From Candidatus Saccharibacteria bacterium UBA5170 (GTDB lineage: Bacteria > Patescibacteriota > Saccharimonadia > Saccharimonadales > Saccharimonadaceae): DNA of 64,000 nucleotides. Below the pieces are notes generated by a model. That model ran no database searches. It saw nothing but the letters and a program-made list of their open reading frames with translations, and was not told the origin of the DNA. Of this stretch, positions 51,890 to 60,158 are shown piece after piece (position 1 is the first letter of the stretch; each line of letters begins with the position of its first letter). The stretch lies in the NCBI GenBank assembly GCA_002413425.1, contig DHWY01000003.1, positions 24,281 to 88,280 on the forward strand, written 5' to 3'. The position numbers and the translations under genes were made by a program.

Positions 51890-53104
51890 ATGCTACAAAA
51901 CCTTATTTATAGACTACTTGAACGACGCCATTTTTGGCGATACGCTTCATTTAGCGAAGTAGCCGAACTCTATACGTCACGAACGCTTCGGATTGTTGCC
52001 GTCTATATCGCCTCTGGGTTCGCTTCGGTCTATCTGTATCAAGAAGGCTATAGCCTGACGTTTATCATACAGGCCTGGGCCTTTTATTATTGTTTTAAAG
52101 TTCTACTTTCGTTCTTTTCGGCATATTTTGCCGCCCGTTTTGGTCCAAAACACGGTATTTTGATCAGCAATGTACTTCATATTCCGGCCATGGTCGCACT
52201 TGGCTTTGTGCCTAATATTGGCTTTGTCGGTGTTGTTATATGGGGTGTATTTATGGCTTTGTCGGCCTCAATCTACCAAATTTGTTACATGATAGACTTC
52301 TCGAAAATAAAGAACGTCGAACATGCTGGTAAGGAAATTGCGTTTATGAACATACTTGAAAAAATTGCCGTAGGGCTAAGCCCAATCATAGGTGGTCTCA
52401 TTGCCCTCTGGTTCGGTCCGCAGGTGGTAATGTGGGTAGCGGCAGTATTTTTTATTCTTGCTGCCTTACCACTTCTAAGAACGGGCGAACAGGTTCATAC
52501 TCATCAAAAAATCGAATTTCGTGGTTTCCCATGGCGCATGGCTATGAGGAGTATGGTGTCAGAAATTGGAATTGGATTCGATATAATAGCAACGGCGACC
52601 GTATGGGGTTTATTTATTGCTATAGTAATTTTTCCTGGCATTGGTGATGCAGTCTACGTGAAGTTAGGTGCGCTCTCGTCGGTTACTATTTTGGCAGCTA
52701 TCGCCACTTCTTACGCCTATGGAAAATTGATCGATAGAAGCCAGGGTGGCAACTTATTAAAAATAAGCGTCATAGTAAATGCGCTCGTTCATATCTCGCG
52801 ACCTTTTGCTACTACGCCAGCTGCAGTTGTGAGTACGAATATTACGAACGAAATAGCCACAACCGGGATTACCATGGCCTATATGCGTGGTGTATTTGAT
52901 ACGGCTGACTTATCGGGGCATCGTATTATATATCTGTGTGCGACCGATGCTGTCGCAAATTTTGGAGCAATTCTTGCGTGTGTAATTTTACTAGCTTGTA
53001 TCGCTTTGTTCGGTGATAGCGATGGGATGAGAATATTTTTCTTCGTCGCGGCTGGCTTTGTGCTACTAACTGGCACAGCAAGTTTTCGTCTCTATCGCAA
53101 ATAA
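51890..53104 (+). CDS. MFS-like membrane transporter
   Basis: 404 residues with about 11-12 membrane segments; the N terminus is charged (LLERRHFWRY). Motif-like GKEIAFMNILEKIAVGLSPIIGGLIALWFG resembles the MFS loop before segment 5, and AYGKLIDRSQGG the loop of the second half. Substrate is unknown. A purine-rich stretch (GAGAAAAGAAGAAAC) precedes the ATG. It stands alone between the Mur ligase and a small envelope protein. Confidence 0.65.
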   Translation: MLQNLIYRLLERRHFWRYASFSEVAELYTSRTLRIVAVYIASGFASVYLYQEGYSLTFIIQAWAFYYCFKVLLSFFSAYFAARFGPKHGILISNVLHIPAMVALGFVPNIGFVGVVIWGVFMALSASIYQICYMIDFSKIKNVEHAGKEIAFMNILEKIAVGLSPIIGGLIALWFGPQVVMWVAAVFFILAALPLLRTGEQVHTHQKIEFRGFPWRMAMRSMVSEIGIGFDIIATATVWGLFIAIVIFPGIGDAVYVKLGALSSVTILAAIATSYAYGKLIDRSQGGNLLKISVIVNALVHISRPFATTPAAVVSTNITNEIATTGITMAYMRGVFDTADLSGHRIIYLCATDAVANFGAILACVILLACIALFGDSDGMRIFFFVAAGFVLLTGTASFRLYRK

Positions 53105-53149
53105 CCCCTTGTGTTATACTGAATGTAATTACTTATGGTGGGGTTATAG

Positions 53150-53782
53150 GTGGCTGACAAACGGCGAATAAAGCGGAATATCAAAGAGTTGCAACGAATC
53201 AAAACGTGGCAGCTTATTATTCTACTTATTCTAGCTAGTTTTGTGGCAGCCACTTTTTTGCGGCTCAATAATATCGGGATGGTCGAGAGACGCACGGCCG
53301 TCGTGACGGCGGATGAAGCCGGAAACAGTCAGGTGACGATAAATAGATTGTATGATTTACAACGTTTTGTATCTGCTCATATGAATACCGATATGGGGAA
53401 GGGGTTGTACCTCGAAACAAGCTACAAACGAGATGATCAAGCAGCCGTTGACAGGGCCTCCCAAGACAGTAATCCCAACGGCAATATTTACAAAAAAGCC
53501 CAAGAGGTATGTGCACCACAATTTACTCGATATTCGTATGCTTATCTGCAATGCACCACTGGTGAACTGGCTAAATATCCCGCAGCTAGTGGCCTCGTCG
53601 AGTCGGCTAAAAGGCCTAACCCGGATAGCTATCTACACGTCTTCGCTTCACCCCTTTGGTCGCCTGATTTTGCCGGCTGGTCGGTGGTCGTTTGCCTAGT
53701 GATTACCCTCATAATTATCGTTCGTCTGCTGAGCCTCGCTGCCCTTAGAATTATCCTCCACCAGCACTACAAGAGTGTATAA
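53150..53782 (+). CDS. Two-span envelope protein, hypothetical
   Basis: 210 residues. Basic N terminus (DKRRIKRNIKELQRIK), membrane segment about 20-40, an extracytoplasmic domain of about 125 residues with two Cys (EVCAPQ and LQCTTG), and a second segment (about 178-200). GTG start preceded by GGTGGGGTT and a TGT-TATACT promoter (53115-53120). No family recognised; the topology suggests an envelope protein with a single disulfide-bonded loop domain. Confidence 0.6.
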   Translation: MADKRRIKRNIKELQRIKTWQLIILLILASFVAATFLRLNNIGMVERRTAVVTADEAGNSQVTINRLYDLQRFVSAHMNTDMGKGLYLETSYKRDDQAAVDRASQDSNPNGNIYKKAQEVCAPQFTRYSYAYLQCTTGELAKYPAASGLVESAKRPNPDSYLHVFASPLWSPDFAGWSVVVCLVITLIIIVRLLSLAALRIILHQHYKSV

Positions 53783-53785
53783 ATA

Positions 53786-53814
53786 TTGACACGGCGCTTT
53801 GCAGGTTGTACGCT
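53786..53814 (+). promoter_or_regulatory. Promoter of the 68-residue protein gene
   Basis: TTGACA (53786-53791), 17-nt spacer, TACGCT (53809-53814), then a 38-nt region with GGAGG before ATG 53853. A conventional leader, unlike most first genes here. Confidence 0.65.
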
Positions 53815-53852
53815 AATTCTCGTAATAGCACTAATTGGAGGTATAAGATCTT

Positions 53853-54059
53853 ATGGCTTACAGCCACACAAACTCAAAGGGCGTCACATACTACTTGCAC
53901 AGCACAGAAGTTACGCTTCGTGGTGGCAAACCACAAACTATTTTCTTTTTCGCAAAAGTAGAAAAGAATGCCAAGGGTCACCCAGTTGATCTTCCCGCAG
54001 ACCGAATGGTCAAAGAAAACCCACGTAACGGTTTCTTGACTGTCTCAAAGAAAAAATAG
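53853..54059 (+). CDS. Small conserved-type hypothetical protein
   Basis: 68 residues, basic, beta-rich: AYSHTNSKGVTYYLHSTEVT, RGGKPQTIFFFAKV, then NPRNGFLTVSKKK. It looks compact and soluble, with a strong Shine-Dalgarno (GGAGG, 11 nt before ATG) and consensus promoter, suggesting high expression. Saccharibacteria often carry similar short proteins; function unknown. Confidence 0.72.
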   Translation: MAYSHTNSKGVTYYLHSTEVTLRGGKPQTIFFFAKVEKNAKGHPVDLPADRMVKENPRNGFLTVSKKK

Positions 54060-54072
54060 TCTGATTTTAGAC

Positions 54073-54154
54073 TTGCACCATAAGCACGTTTGGTAGTATA
54101 GTTATACCCAAACAAACAGGTGTCGAAACTGCCCCCTCCCCGGGGGCTTTTTTT
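54073..54154 (+). ncRNA. Candidate short transcript with promoter dyad and terminator
   Basis: TTGCAC (54073-54078), 18-nt spacer, TATAGT (54097-54102). A near-perfect palindrome spans the -10: GTTTGG (54088-54093), GTATA (54096-54100), TATAC (54103-54107), CCAAAC (54108-54113). A strong terminator follows with arms GCCCCC (54131-54136) and GGGGGC (54142-54147) and a T7 run. The product would be about 45 nt. Alternatively this is only the terminator of the previous gene plus an operator. Confidence 0.45.
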
Positions 54155-54193
54155 GTGGTTCTTTAAGGGGAGATATAGTAAAATAGGTTTAGT

Positions 54194-54427
54194 ATGACAG
54201 TGATGGTAGAAGCGAGTAATCTCAAGAAGCGTTATGGCGACAAGCAGGCTGTTGATGGCGTCAGCTTCTCGGTCGAAAAAGGCGAGATATTTGGTATTCT
54301 AGGCCCAAATGGGGCCGGTAAAACCACCACGCTCGAGATGATGGAGACACTCCGTTCCATCGATGACGGGCAAGTGTTGATTGATGGCATTGACGCCATC
54401 GCTTTCAAAGTTTTCCGCTGGGAGTAG
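54194..54427 (+). pseudogene. Truncated ABC transporter ATPase (N-terminal fragment)
   Basis: 77 residues: VEASNLKKRYGDKQAVDGVSF, then Walker A GPNGAGKTTTLEMMETL and DGQVLIDGID, as in multidrug/daunorubicin-type ABC ATPases. The frame then runs into AIAFKVFRWE and stops, lacking the Q-loop, signature and Walker B. No permease is nearby. It keeps a TAAAAT box 9 nt before ATG. Probably an inactive relic cut by a rearrangement near 54400. Confidence 0.85.
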
Positions 54428-54428
54428 A

Positions 54429-54457
54429 TTGACTGTAGTTACTACTTATGCTATAAT
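54429..54457 (+). promoter_or_regulatory. Consensus leaderless promoter
   Basis: TTGACT (54429-54434), exactly 17 nt ending TGC, TATAAT (54452-54457), 6 nt to the ATG at 54464. It starts just after the stop of the truncated ATPase. Confidence 0.8.
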
Positions 54458-54463
54458 AAAGTA

Positions 54464-55126
54464 ATGAGCGAAAAGACCACTTCATTACCAGAACAACCTC
54501 ACTTTAGAATTACCGAAAAGCAGCTTGACGATTACGTTGATCGAAGAGGTTGTTCGTATGATGACGCATATAGACATTTTGGAGTTACGCCAGATGAAGT
54601 TGGTTATGAGGATGACCAGTTGTCACCCGAATCATTACTTATGGTTGCAACAAGTGAAGATGCAGCCCAACCTAGTGTGGTGGATAATCTTGCTGCAAGT
54701 AATACTTCCAGTCTTGATTCGTTAAAAAATATTAAGCCTGGACCTTCTTTAAGTCTTCTCGGGCGAGCAAAAGCACTAGGGACAATTATGGATTACTTTA
54801 ACCAGAAGAATAAGACCGAAGGGGCGGATTTTTCGTCGGATTATAATGGTATGACTCGACGCTATGGTGCTCGCACGAGCGAGGTCATTGGAAATATGCA
54901 TTCGAAGGCAAACACACTTGGCGTACAAGCGCTTAAGGCTTTGGACATACTGTCTAACGGTGATTCTGGGGTTGCTATGCCGGTAGGGTATGACTATAGT
55001 GGCTCGATTCAGTCCGATTTGCTGGAAGATTTCGGTTCAGGTAGGGCGTACAAGCGCGATAGAGAAAAATTTCTGACAAAAGTATTTAAAACAGCCGGTA
55101 CCACCAAGTCGAAACATAGGAAGTAG
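54464..55126 (+). CDS. Hypothetical soluble protein
   Basis: 220 residues, acidic N-terminal half (EKQLDDYVDRRGCSYDDAYRHFG, VTPDEVGYEDDQL) and a basic C terminus (TTKSKHRK). No membrane segment. Middle has a helical segment LSLLGRAKALGTIMDYFNQ. No family recognised. It sits between a truncated ABC ATPase and tRNA-Ile2, has a consensus promoter and its own terminator, so it may be a transferred gene that replaced part of the ATPase gene. Confidence 0.6.
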   Translation: MSEKTTSLPEQPHFRITEKQLDDYVDRRGCSYDDAYRHFGVTPDEVGYEDDQLSPESLLMVATSEDAAQPSVVDNLAASNTSSLDSLKNIKPGPSLSLLGRAKALGTIMDYFNQKNKTEGADFSSDYNGMTRRYGARTSEVIGNMHSKANTLGVQALKALDILSNGDSGVAMPVGYDYSGSIQSDLLEDFGSGRAYKRDREKFLTKVFKTAGTTKSKHRK

Positions 55127-55136
55127 CACTAATTAA

Positions 55137-55167
55137 AATAACTCATTACAAAATGAGTTATTTTTTT
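55137..55167. terminator. Intrinsic terminator, overlapping the tRNA-Ile2 3' end
   Basis: Arms AATAACTCATT (55137-55147) and AATGAGTTATT (55152-55162), then T5. On the minus strand it lies directly downstream of the tRNA, so it can serve both directions. Confidence 0.85.
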
Positions 55168-55242
55168 GGTGGGGCTGGATAGAGTTGAACTATCTACCAA
55201 GTGGTTATGAGCCGCCTGCTCTAACCGATGAGCTACAGCCCC
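55167..55242 (-). tRNA. tRNA with CAT anticodon, probably tRNA-Ile2 (lysidine-modified)
   Basis: 76 nt with encoded CCA. Acceptor GGGGCTG pairs CAGCCCC; anticodon arm AGGCGGCTCATAACC with CTTGGT variable region closely resembles bacterial tRNA-Ile(CAU), which needs TilS. A TATACT box lies 10 nt upstream of the 5' end. Distinguishing it from elongator tRNA-Met rests on the anticodon-arm sequence. Confidence 0.85.
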
Positions 55243-55300
55243 GCTCTGACATAGTATAGCCTATTGTTACCCGTGTGGGCTATAATATACAGTAACAATC

Positions 55301-55747
55301 ATGCAAAAAATTAACACTCGTCGCCTATATTATCGGATTCGTCACAAATACCTCACCCTTAATAATGCGGTGATTGCGGTGGCCTTTATTATTGCTGTCA
55401 GTTGGGTATGGGGTTCGTTGGGCGTTATGGAGCGTAACTATACATTACAAAAAGAAGTTGACTCTAAAAAGCGCGAACTTCAACTGGCCCAACTTGCCAC
55501 CAGTAGCCTCGAGCTAGAAAAGCGCTATTATCAGACAAGAGAATACCAAGAGCTGGCCGTTCGCGAAGACCTGGGCCTGGTGCTTCCTGGCGAAAGGGTG
55601 CTGGTGCTGCCGGCCAATAGCCAGGCAGTCAAGGCCGCCGATGCGGCGACGGCAGCGCAAACATCGACCACGGCTCTGTCTGTCAGTAATTTTCGGCAGT
55701 GGGCAAATTTCTTATTCGGCGGCAATAGTAAAAGTATTTCTGGCTAG
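55301..55747 (+). CDS. FtsB/DivIC-like septum-formation protein
   Basis: 148 residues. Short cytoplasmic start, one membrane segment (about 20-42, NAVIAVAFIIAVSWVWGSLGV), a coiled coil (LQKEVDSKKRELQLAQLATSS, key heptad residues Leu/Val) and EYQELAVREDLGLVLPGERVLVLP, the conserved DivIC/FtsB end (A-R-E-x-L-x-x-x-x-P-G-E). Likely part of the FtsQLB-like division complex. TATAAT ends 14 nt before the ATG. Confidence 0.83.
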   Translation: MQKINTRRLYYRIRHKYLTLNNAVIAVAFIIAVSWVWGSLGVMERNYTLQKEVDSKKRELQLAQLATSSLELEKRYYQTREYQELAVREDLGLVLPGERVLVLPANSQAVKAADAATAAQTSTTALSVSNFRQWANFLFGGNSKSISG

Positions 55748-55756
55748 TCACGGGGC

Positions 55757-55785
55757 TTGCAAAAATGTCCCCTATCTGTTAATCT
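55757..55785 (+). promoter_or_regulatory. Promoter of initiator tRNA
   Basis: TTGCAA (55757-55762), 17-nt spacer ending TGT, TAATCT (55780-55785), start predicted 5 nt before the mature 5' end. Confidence 0.6.
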
Positions 55786-55796
55786 TGATGATGTGC

Positions 55797-55875
<79 letters not shown>

Positions 55876-55883
55876 GAAAATTC

Positions 55884-55911
55884 CCTCAGTCCAATGACTG
55901 GGGGACTTTTC
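55884..55911 (+). terminator. Intrinsic terminator after initiator tRNA
   Basis: TCCCTCAGTC and GACTGGGGGA arms with a short AATG-like loop, then CTTTTCTT. The following 55912-56090 has no gene I can support. Confidence 0.8.
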
Positions 55912-56103
55912 TTACGCTGCGCGTGTAAAATTCAAACCTGCGACTATCGCCAGACGAGCTGGCGAGTCGTAGGTATCGTCTCGCCTTTGGCGCGACTCCT
56001 CCGCTTGTTCGCAAAATGAGCAAGCTAATTTTGCCACACTGCGCTCCGCCAAATCCTGCCCCGAAGTATCTATTCGAAGGCATGAGCGTTATAATAAACG
56101 ATT

Positions 56104-56631
56104 ATGAACAAAAGGTGGGCAAAGCGACAACTCGGGTTTACAATAATCGAACTATTAGTTGTTATTGTCGTGATTGCCATTTTGGCGACGATTGTCATTG
56201 TGGCCTATACTGGCGCCCAAGCCAGAAGCCGGGACGCGCGTCGTAAAAGCGATATCGGTATTATTGTAGGCTACTTGGAGCTCTATGCATCCGAACATCA
56301 AGGTCTGTATCCAGTCAGTAGTGGCAGTACTACGATTAACGGGAGTTGGTCAACAACAGCCGATGCTAGTTGGTCAACTTTAGAGACGGCTCTTGCGCCG
56401 TATGGCAAGATTCCGAAAGATCCAATCTCAAAGCAAGGTGTGAGTGGTCTCTCCTCGTCAAACTATTCTTATTTTGGTGGTTATCAACCAACGACGTACT
56501 GTGGTGGCGGTTTACAGTATCTCATAACCTATCAGTTAGAAGCTGAGCCTAACGTAGCAACTGGCACCTGCCCAGCGACCAGTTTATCTTACAGTCCAAC
56601 TGTCACGACTTATAGAAAAATTACTAATTAA
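56104..56631 (+). CDS. Type IV prepilin-like protein
   Basis: 175 residues. Prepilin cleavage and N-terminal helix: GFTIIELLVVIVVIAILATIVIVAY (key parts G-FTIIE with Glu5, then the hydrophobic helix), preceded by a basic leader NKRWAKRQL. The C-terminal globular part has a Cys pair (TTYCGGG and GTCPATS) that may form a D-region disulfide. Cut by a PilD-type peptidase; pili in Saccharibacteria are linked to twitching and host contact. TATAAT ends 8 nt before ATG. Confidence 0.92.
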   Translation: MNKRWAKRQLGFTIIELLVVIVVIAILATIVIVAYTGAQARSRDARRKSDIGIIVGYLELYASEHQGLYPVSSGSTTINGSWSTTADASWSTLETALAPYGKIPKDPISKQGVSGLSSSNYSYFGGYQPTTYCGGGLQYLITYQLEAEPNVATGTCPATSLSYSPTVTTYRKITN

Positions 56632-58001
56632 CTTAACTTGGCCGCCGCCACTCGAATCGCTTCGCTCCAGCTTAGAAAGGCGTGGGGGGTTTGGGCAATA
56701 TCGTCGGCCGTCAGTCCGTACTTCACGGCCAGAGCTAGTTCATGAATCATTTCGCTGGCATGAGGGGCAACAATCGTTGCACCCAACACGACGCCTTTTT
56801 TATCGGCGATAATTTTGACGAAGCCGTCGCGAAAATCAGACGTATTGCTGCGGGCGATACTGTTGAGTGGGGCGATTGCCTTGTTCATTGCCAGGTCGCG
56901 CTTTAAGCAGTCGTCTTCGCTGAGTCCAACGTGGGCAATCCCAGGATAGGTGAATATAATCCCGGGAGTCGCGGTATAATCTGGTATGGCTTTTGTTTTA
57001 TGCAAGATATTATTAGCGACAATGCGGCTTTCAAGTAACGCCGTGTGGGTATAACTATCACGTCCCAGGACGTCGCCGGCTGCAAAGATATGCTTGGCAC
57101 TCGTTTGGAGGTACTCATTGACCTCAATGCCCTTTGGGGCGTATTTGACGGTGGCATTTTCAAGGCCCAGGTCGACGTTGGGACTACGACCAGCCGCAAT
57201 CAGGATTTCATCGACGCGAATTGATTTTTCTACCCCACCGCGCGAGATTGTCACGCGTTTGCCCAGTCCATCCTTAACAACCGACAATACCCGAGTCTGG
57301 GTTAAGGTCGTGATACCTTTCTGCTCATGTAAGACCCGTTCCATCAGTGACCCAACTTCAGCGTCCTGGTGAGGTAGCAGACGACTGGCTCGTTCAGCGA
57401 TGTAGACTTTGGTGCCAAAGATCGCCATCAACTGGGCAATCTCAACGCCAATCCCGCCGCCGCCAATAACCAGTAGGCTTTTGGGCGGACGGATTGATTC
57501 GAGGATGGTGCGTGGTGTCAGGTAGGTGACCGTATCGAGCCCTGGGATAACTGGAATAGTCCACTGTGAGCCGGTGGCAATCAAAAATTTACTCGCCGAC
57601 AAATGTCGTCGGTTGACGCTAATCTCGTTGGGCGACAGGAAGTGAGCGGCCCCGTTAAAGGCACTGATACCCTGATTTTCATAATATCTGCGGTTACCGC
57701 CAGCACCGGTTCGTTGCACGGCCAGATCTTTCCAAGCCCTAATCGAAGGATAGTTATAGCCGAGTGTCGCCGAACGTAGTCCAAAGCGGGCACCGTGACG
57801 AGCCTCATCGAAGAGTTGGGCGGCGTGCAGCAGGGCTTTAGTCGGTACATCACCCCAGTTTGGCGAGTCGCCGCCAAAGGTATCTGCTTCGATAATCGCG
57901 ACGCGTTTGCCAGCTCGGACGGCAATTGTTGCCGCCGCACTACCGCCAGCACCGCTACCGATAACGATCAGGTCATAGTCGAATGTGTTTTTATGAGCCA
58001 T
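56628..58001 (-). CDS. FAD/NAD(P) oxidoreductase of the MerA/Lpd family lacking the redox disulfide
   Basis: 457 residues. FAD Rossmann GSGAGGSAAATIA, NAD domain VIGGGGIGVEIAQL, second FAD motif IFAAGDVLG, and a C-terminal dimerisation domain (AIAPLNSIARSNTSDF ... TPHAFLSWSEA). The active-site segment that normally reads GGTCLNVGCIPSK here reads GGDSPNWGDVPTK, so both redox cysteines are replaced (Ser46, Asp51). It must use a non-disulfide chemistry or be a quinone/flavin-linked dehydrogenase. Last of three co-directional genes. Confidence 0.9.
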   Translation of the reverse strand: MAHKNTFDYDLIVIGSGAGGSAAATIAVRAGKRVAIIEADTFGGDSPNWGDVPTKALLHAAQLFDEARHGARFGLRSATLGYNYPSIRAWKDLAVQRTGAGGNRRYYENQGISAFNGAAHFLSPNEISVNRRHLSASKFLIATGSQWTIPVIPGLDTVTYLTPRTILESIRPPKSLLVIGGGGIGVEIAQLMAIFGTKVYIAERASRLLPHQDAEVGSLMERVLHEQKGITTLTQTRVLSVVKDGLGKRVTISRGGVEKSIRVDEILIAAGRSPNVDLGLENATVKYAPKGIEVNEYLQTSAKHIFAAGDVLGRDSYTHTALLESRIVANNILHKTKAIPDYTATPGIIFTYPGIAHVGLSEDDCLKRDLAMNKAIAPLNSIARSNTSDFRDGFVKIIADKKGVVLGATIVAPHASEMIHELALAVKYGLTADDIAQTPHAFLSWSEAIRVAAAKLS

Positions 58002-58014
58002 GTTAGTTCTCCTA

Positions 58015-58299
58015 TTAAATCGTTAAACGGTGTTGTTCGTAAATGTAGGCTGCGTCGGGATGGTGAGTACGGAGGTGTTTGGCGGCGATACGGCGCACGT
58101 CTTGGCTCGTCACTTCGGGCTTAGTTTCGAGCCACGAAATAACACTGTCGGACACGGCGTGGGCGATCGATTCAGCTTGACCAACCGGAGTCCGGACACT
58201 CAAGCAAGCGGCCAAAATGCTTGCGTGCAATTTCTCTTGAGAGAAGTTTTCGCTTGGCCGTTGTCCATTTCGTTTGACAATATCAATCGCAAGGCCCAC
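58015..58299 (-). CDS. Stand-alone ATP-cone domain protein
   Basis: 94 residues, almost only an ATP-cone: IVKRNGQRPSENFSQEKLHASILAA, key parts VKRNG and FSQEKL, then VTSQDVRRIAAKHLRTHHPDAAYIYEQHR. ATP-cones usually sit on ribonucleotide reductases or NrdR as nucleotide sensors; here no enzyme is attached. It lies between a membrane-protein gene (2 nt) and the cysteine-less oxidoreductase (13 nt), so it may sense nucleotides for one of them. Confidence 0.75.
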   Translation of the reverse strand: MGLAIDIVKRNGQRPSENFSQEKLHASILAACLSVRTPVGQAESIAHAVSDSVISWLETKPEVTSQDVRRIAAKHLRTHHPDAAYIYEQHRLTI

Positions 58300-58301
58300 C
58301 C

Positions 58302-59015
58302 TTAAACTCCTCCAACTGCGCTACCGAGCACTTCGACGACGTAGACATAAAAGCTCAGTATGATCAGACCACTGCCGGCCGCAAATTGCATGAAATTCTT
58401 ATTTGATTCACGCCATTCTTGAATACGGCTGAGTTTGTGTCCGCTACCGATTAATACCCAGACAATCATTAGTGACAAAAGAGAAATGATTGAATAGATC
58501 GCGATACCAGCTAGTTGCCAGAGTGGTGGGAGTTGAATCAGTACCAAAGCGCTGATGGTGATTGGAGCGATGATAAAAATCAGTTCACCAATCACGCTGG
58601 TCAAGCCGAGACTAAAAGCCTCTGCACTGCGCGTGGTAGCCTTGGTGCGTTCGTGCAGGTAGCTGGCAATCGGACGGGGAATCCACAGTGATGTGCCTTT
58701 GGTACGTCGGTAATAAAACATCCAGACGGCCACACCGATACCAAGGAGCAAACCGCAGCCGATAGCCCAGACAATTTGCGGCGCATTGCCATCGAATGCA
58801 TGCAGTAACACGAGGGATACGAACGACAACAGCAGGAGAGTCATAACCCCCGCGCCAAAGACAAACGAGGTCGTCAAGCGGAGTACTTTTGCTTGGGAGT
58901 GTTTTGCCCCAATGACATGTCCACCCAACAACGTTAAAACACTCACGCTCAACTGAAAACTGGCGTGAATCAAGGCAGCAAGGGCGACGATTGCGAGGGA
59001 GCTGGCGATATTCAT
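58302..59015 (-). CDS. Polytopic membrane protein, unassigned
   Basis: 237 residues, about six membrane segments. The second loop carries KHSQAKVLRLTTSFVFGAGV and the central loop is basic (YLHERTKATTRSAEAF). Pattern is loosely like small exporters of the LysE/TMEM or DsbD-like membrane class but no motif settles it. First gene of the operon with the ATP-cone protein and oxidoreductase; a GAGGT site precedes its ATG. Confidence 0.6.
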   Translation of the reverse strand: MNIASSLAIVALAALIHASFQLSVSVLTLLGGHVIGAKHSQAKVLRLTTSFVFGAGVMTLLLLSFVSLVLLHAFDGNAPQIVWAIGCGLLLGIGVAVWMFYYRRTKGTSLWIPRPIASYLHERTKATTRSAEAFSLGLTSVIGELIFIIAPITISALVLIQLPPLWQLAGIAIYSIISLLSLMIVWVLIGSGHKLSRIQEWRESNKNFMQFAAGSGLIILSFYVYVVEVLGSAVGGV

Positions 59016-59161
59016 ATGTTTATTTTTTTAACCTCTAGGTACGTTATAGCATAACCGAGGCGGTGAAGTCAAAGAATAACCATAAAAGGTATTGCATTTA
59101 TATAGTATTTATGCTTAAATAGTATCACTAAATAACAAAAACAAAAAGAAAGCAAAAAACA

Positions 59162-59308
59162 ATGGAAACGCTCGAAGAAGATATTGAAGAAGTTACCAAA
59201 AGTGATGTCCTGCAACTGTTCACATGGGACCGTCAACGTGACACGACTGAGCTCATCGGTTTTATCGCGCGACGCGAAGCCGCTTTGTCTGAAGATACTG
59301 ATTCTTAA
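59162..59308 (+). CDS. Small acidic hypothetical protein (48 residues)
   Basis: METLEEDIEEVTKSDVLQLF then TWDRQRDTTELIGFIARREA and an acidic tail. Amphipathic helical, soluble. Promoter-like TTGCAT (59092-59097) with TGC-TTAAAT 17 nt on, then an A-rich 40-nt leader. It is isolated between two leftward operons; the codon pattern (GAA/GAC/CGT/CTC) looks coding. Function unknown. Confidence 0.5.
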   Translation: METLEEDIEEVTKSDVLQLFTWDRQRDTTELIGFIARREAALSEDTDS

Positions 59309-59318
59309 CTATCTATGG

Positions 59319-60158
59319 CTACGGAGTACGAGTGACAAGCTGACATGCCTGTTCTCGCACAATGTCAAGCGTTGCGTGTTCGAGGCTACCATGTATCTCA
59401 TCGCCTAATAGGTAGGAGTAGGTGCTCACTTGGCGGTAGAGAGGTAGCAGGTAGTCAACGCCGGCAATAATAAGCGGGATTGTTGAATCTTTTAATGCGT
59501 CGTGGAGTTTGTGGTCAATCCTTCGAAAGAACTGGGTGAGCATTTCTTTGTCAATCTGCGTTTCCTCGTATTGTCCATGAAACCCTTCCGAGCCCTTTCC
59601 TCTACTGGCCGCGGCGACGGTGTGAGTTTGAAGCTCCTTGGGTTGCTCGTCAATGTTCAGCTCTTGCTGCATATTAACAGGAAGTCCGGGCAGCTGAAAT
59701 GATTCAATGTGGTAGCAATCGCCTTTTAAAAGTTGAACGTTGTTATGGTTCAGTAGCAGAACATAATAGGCCGGGTTGGTACTTATCAGCTCTACGATTG
59801 GCTGCACGTGGAATCTATTGTCTATACGGACAGAGGGTGTCGTCTCCTCAGCGGGAAGACGGTAATAGACAAAGAAATCAGGGTGGATAAATAACGCCAG
59901 ACTATGCCTGTGGTTAGCCCGAAACTCATCGCCGTCGAGGAGTTTTTCGACTGGTTGGAGCATGGCAGTAATTTCGCGAGCGCTAAGCTTCTCATTCGTC
60001 AGGAGTTGGCGTGCTTCTTTTAATAAATTCTTAAGCTGAATACGATTGGGATTATTCGGTGAGGTTGGTGCGATATACGAGGTGTAGATGCTGAGGCAAT
60101 GAGGTTTTTGAAAGGCCTGTAGGGTTTCTATTTCGGTTTCCGTCGGTAGTTTAATCAT
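59319..60158 (-). CDS. baeRF3-like (archaeo-eukaryotic release-factor-fold) protein
   Basis: 279 residues. Pattern matches bacterial archaeo-eukaryotic release factor family 3: CLSIYTSYIAPTSPNNPNRIQLKNLLKEA at the N terminus (key parts SIYTSY and NRIQLKNLLKEA), LALFIHPDFFVYYRLP, YYVLLLNHNNVQLLKGD, and IPLIIAGVDYLLPLYRQ. The family has an eRF1/pelota-like core and is thought to act on stalled or stressed ribosomes. It is the third gene of an overlapping operon with two paralogous proteins (8-nt overlap with the second). Confidence 0.7.
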   Translation of the reverse strand: MIKLPTETEIETLQAFQKPHCLSIYTSYIAPTSPNNPNRIQLKNLLKEARQLLTNEKLSAREITAMLQPVEKLLDGDEFRANHRHSLALFIHPDFFVYYRLPAEETTPSVRIDNRFHVQPIVELISTNPAYYVLLLNHNNVQLLKGDCYHIESFQLPGLPVNMQQELNIDEQPKELQTHTVAAASRGKGSEGFHGQYEETQIDKEMLTQFFRRIDHKLHDALKDSTIPLIIAGVDYLLPLYRQVSTYSYLLGDEIHGSLEHATLDIVREQACQLVTRTP

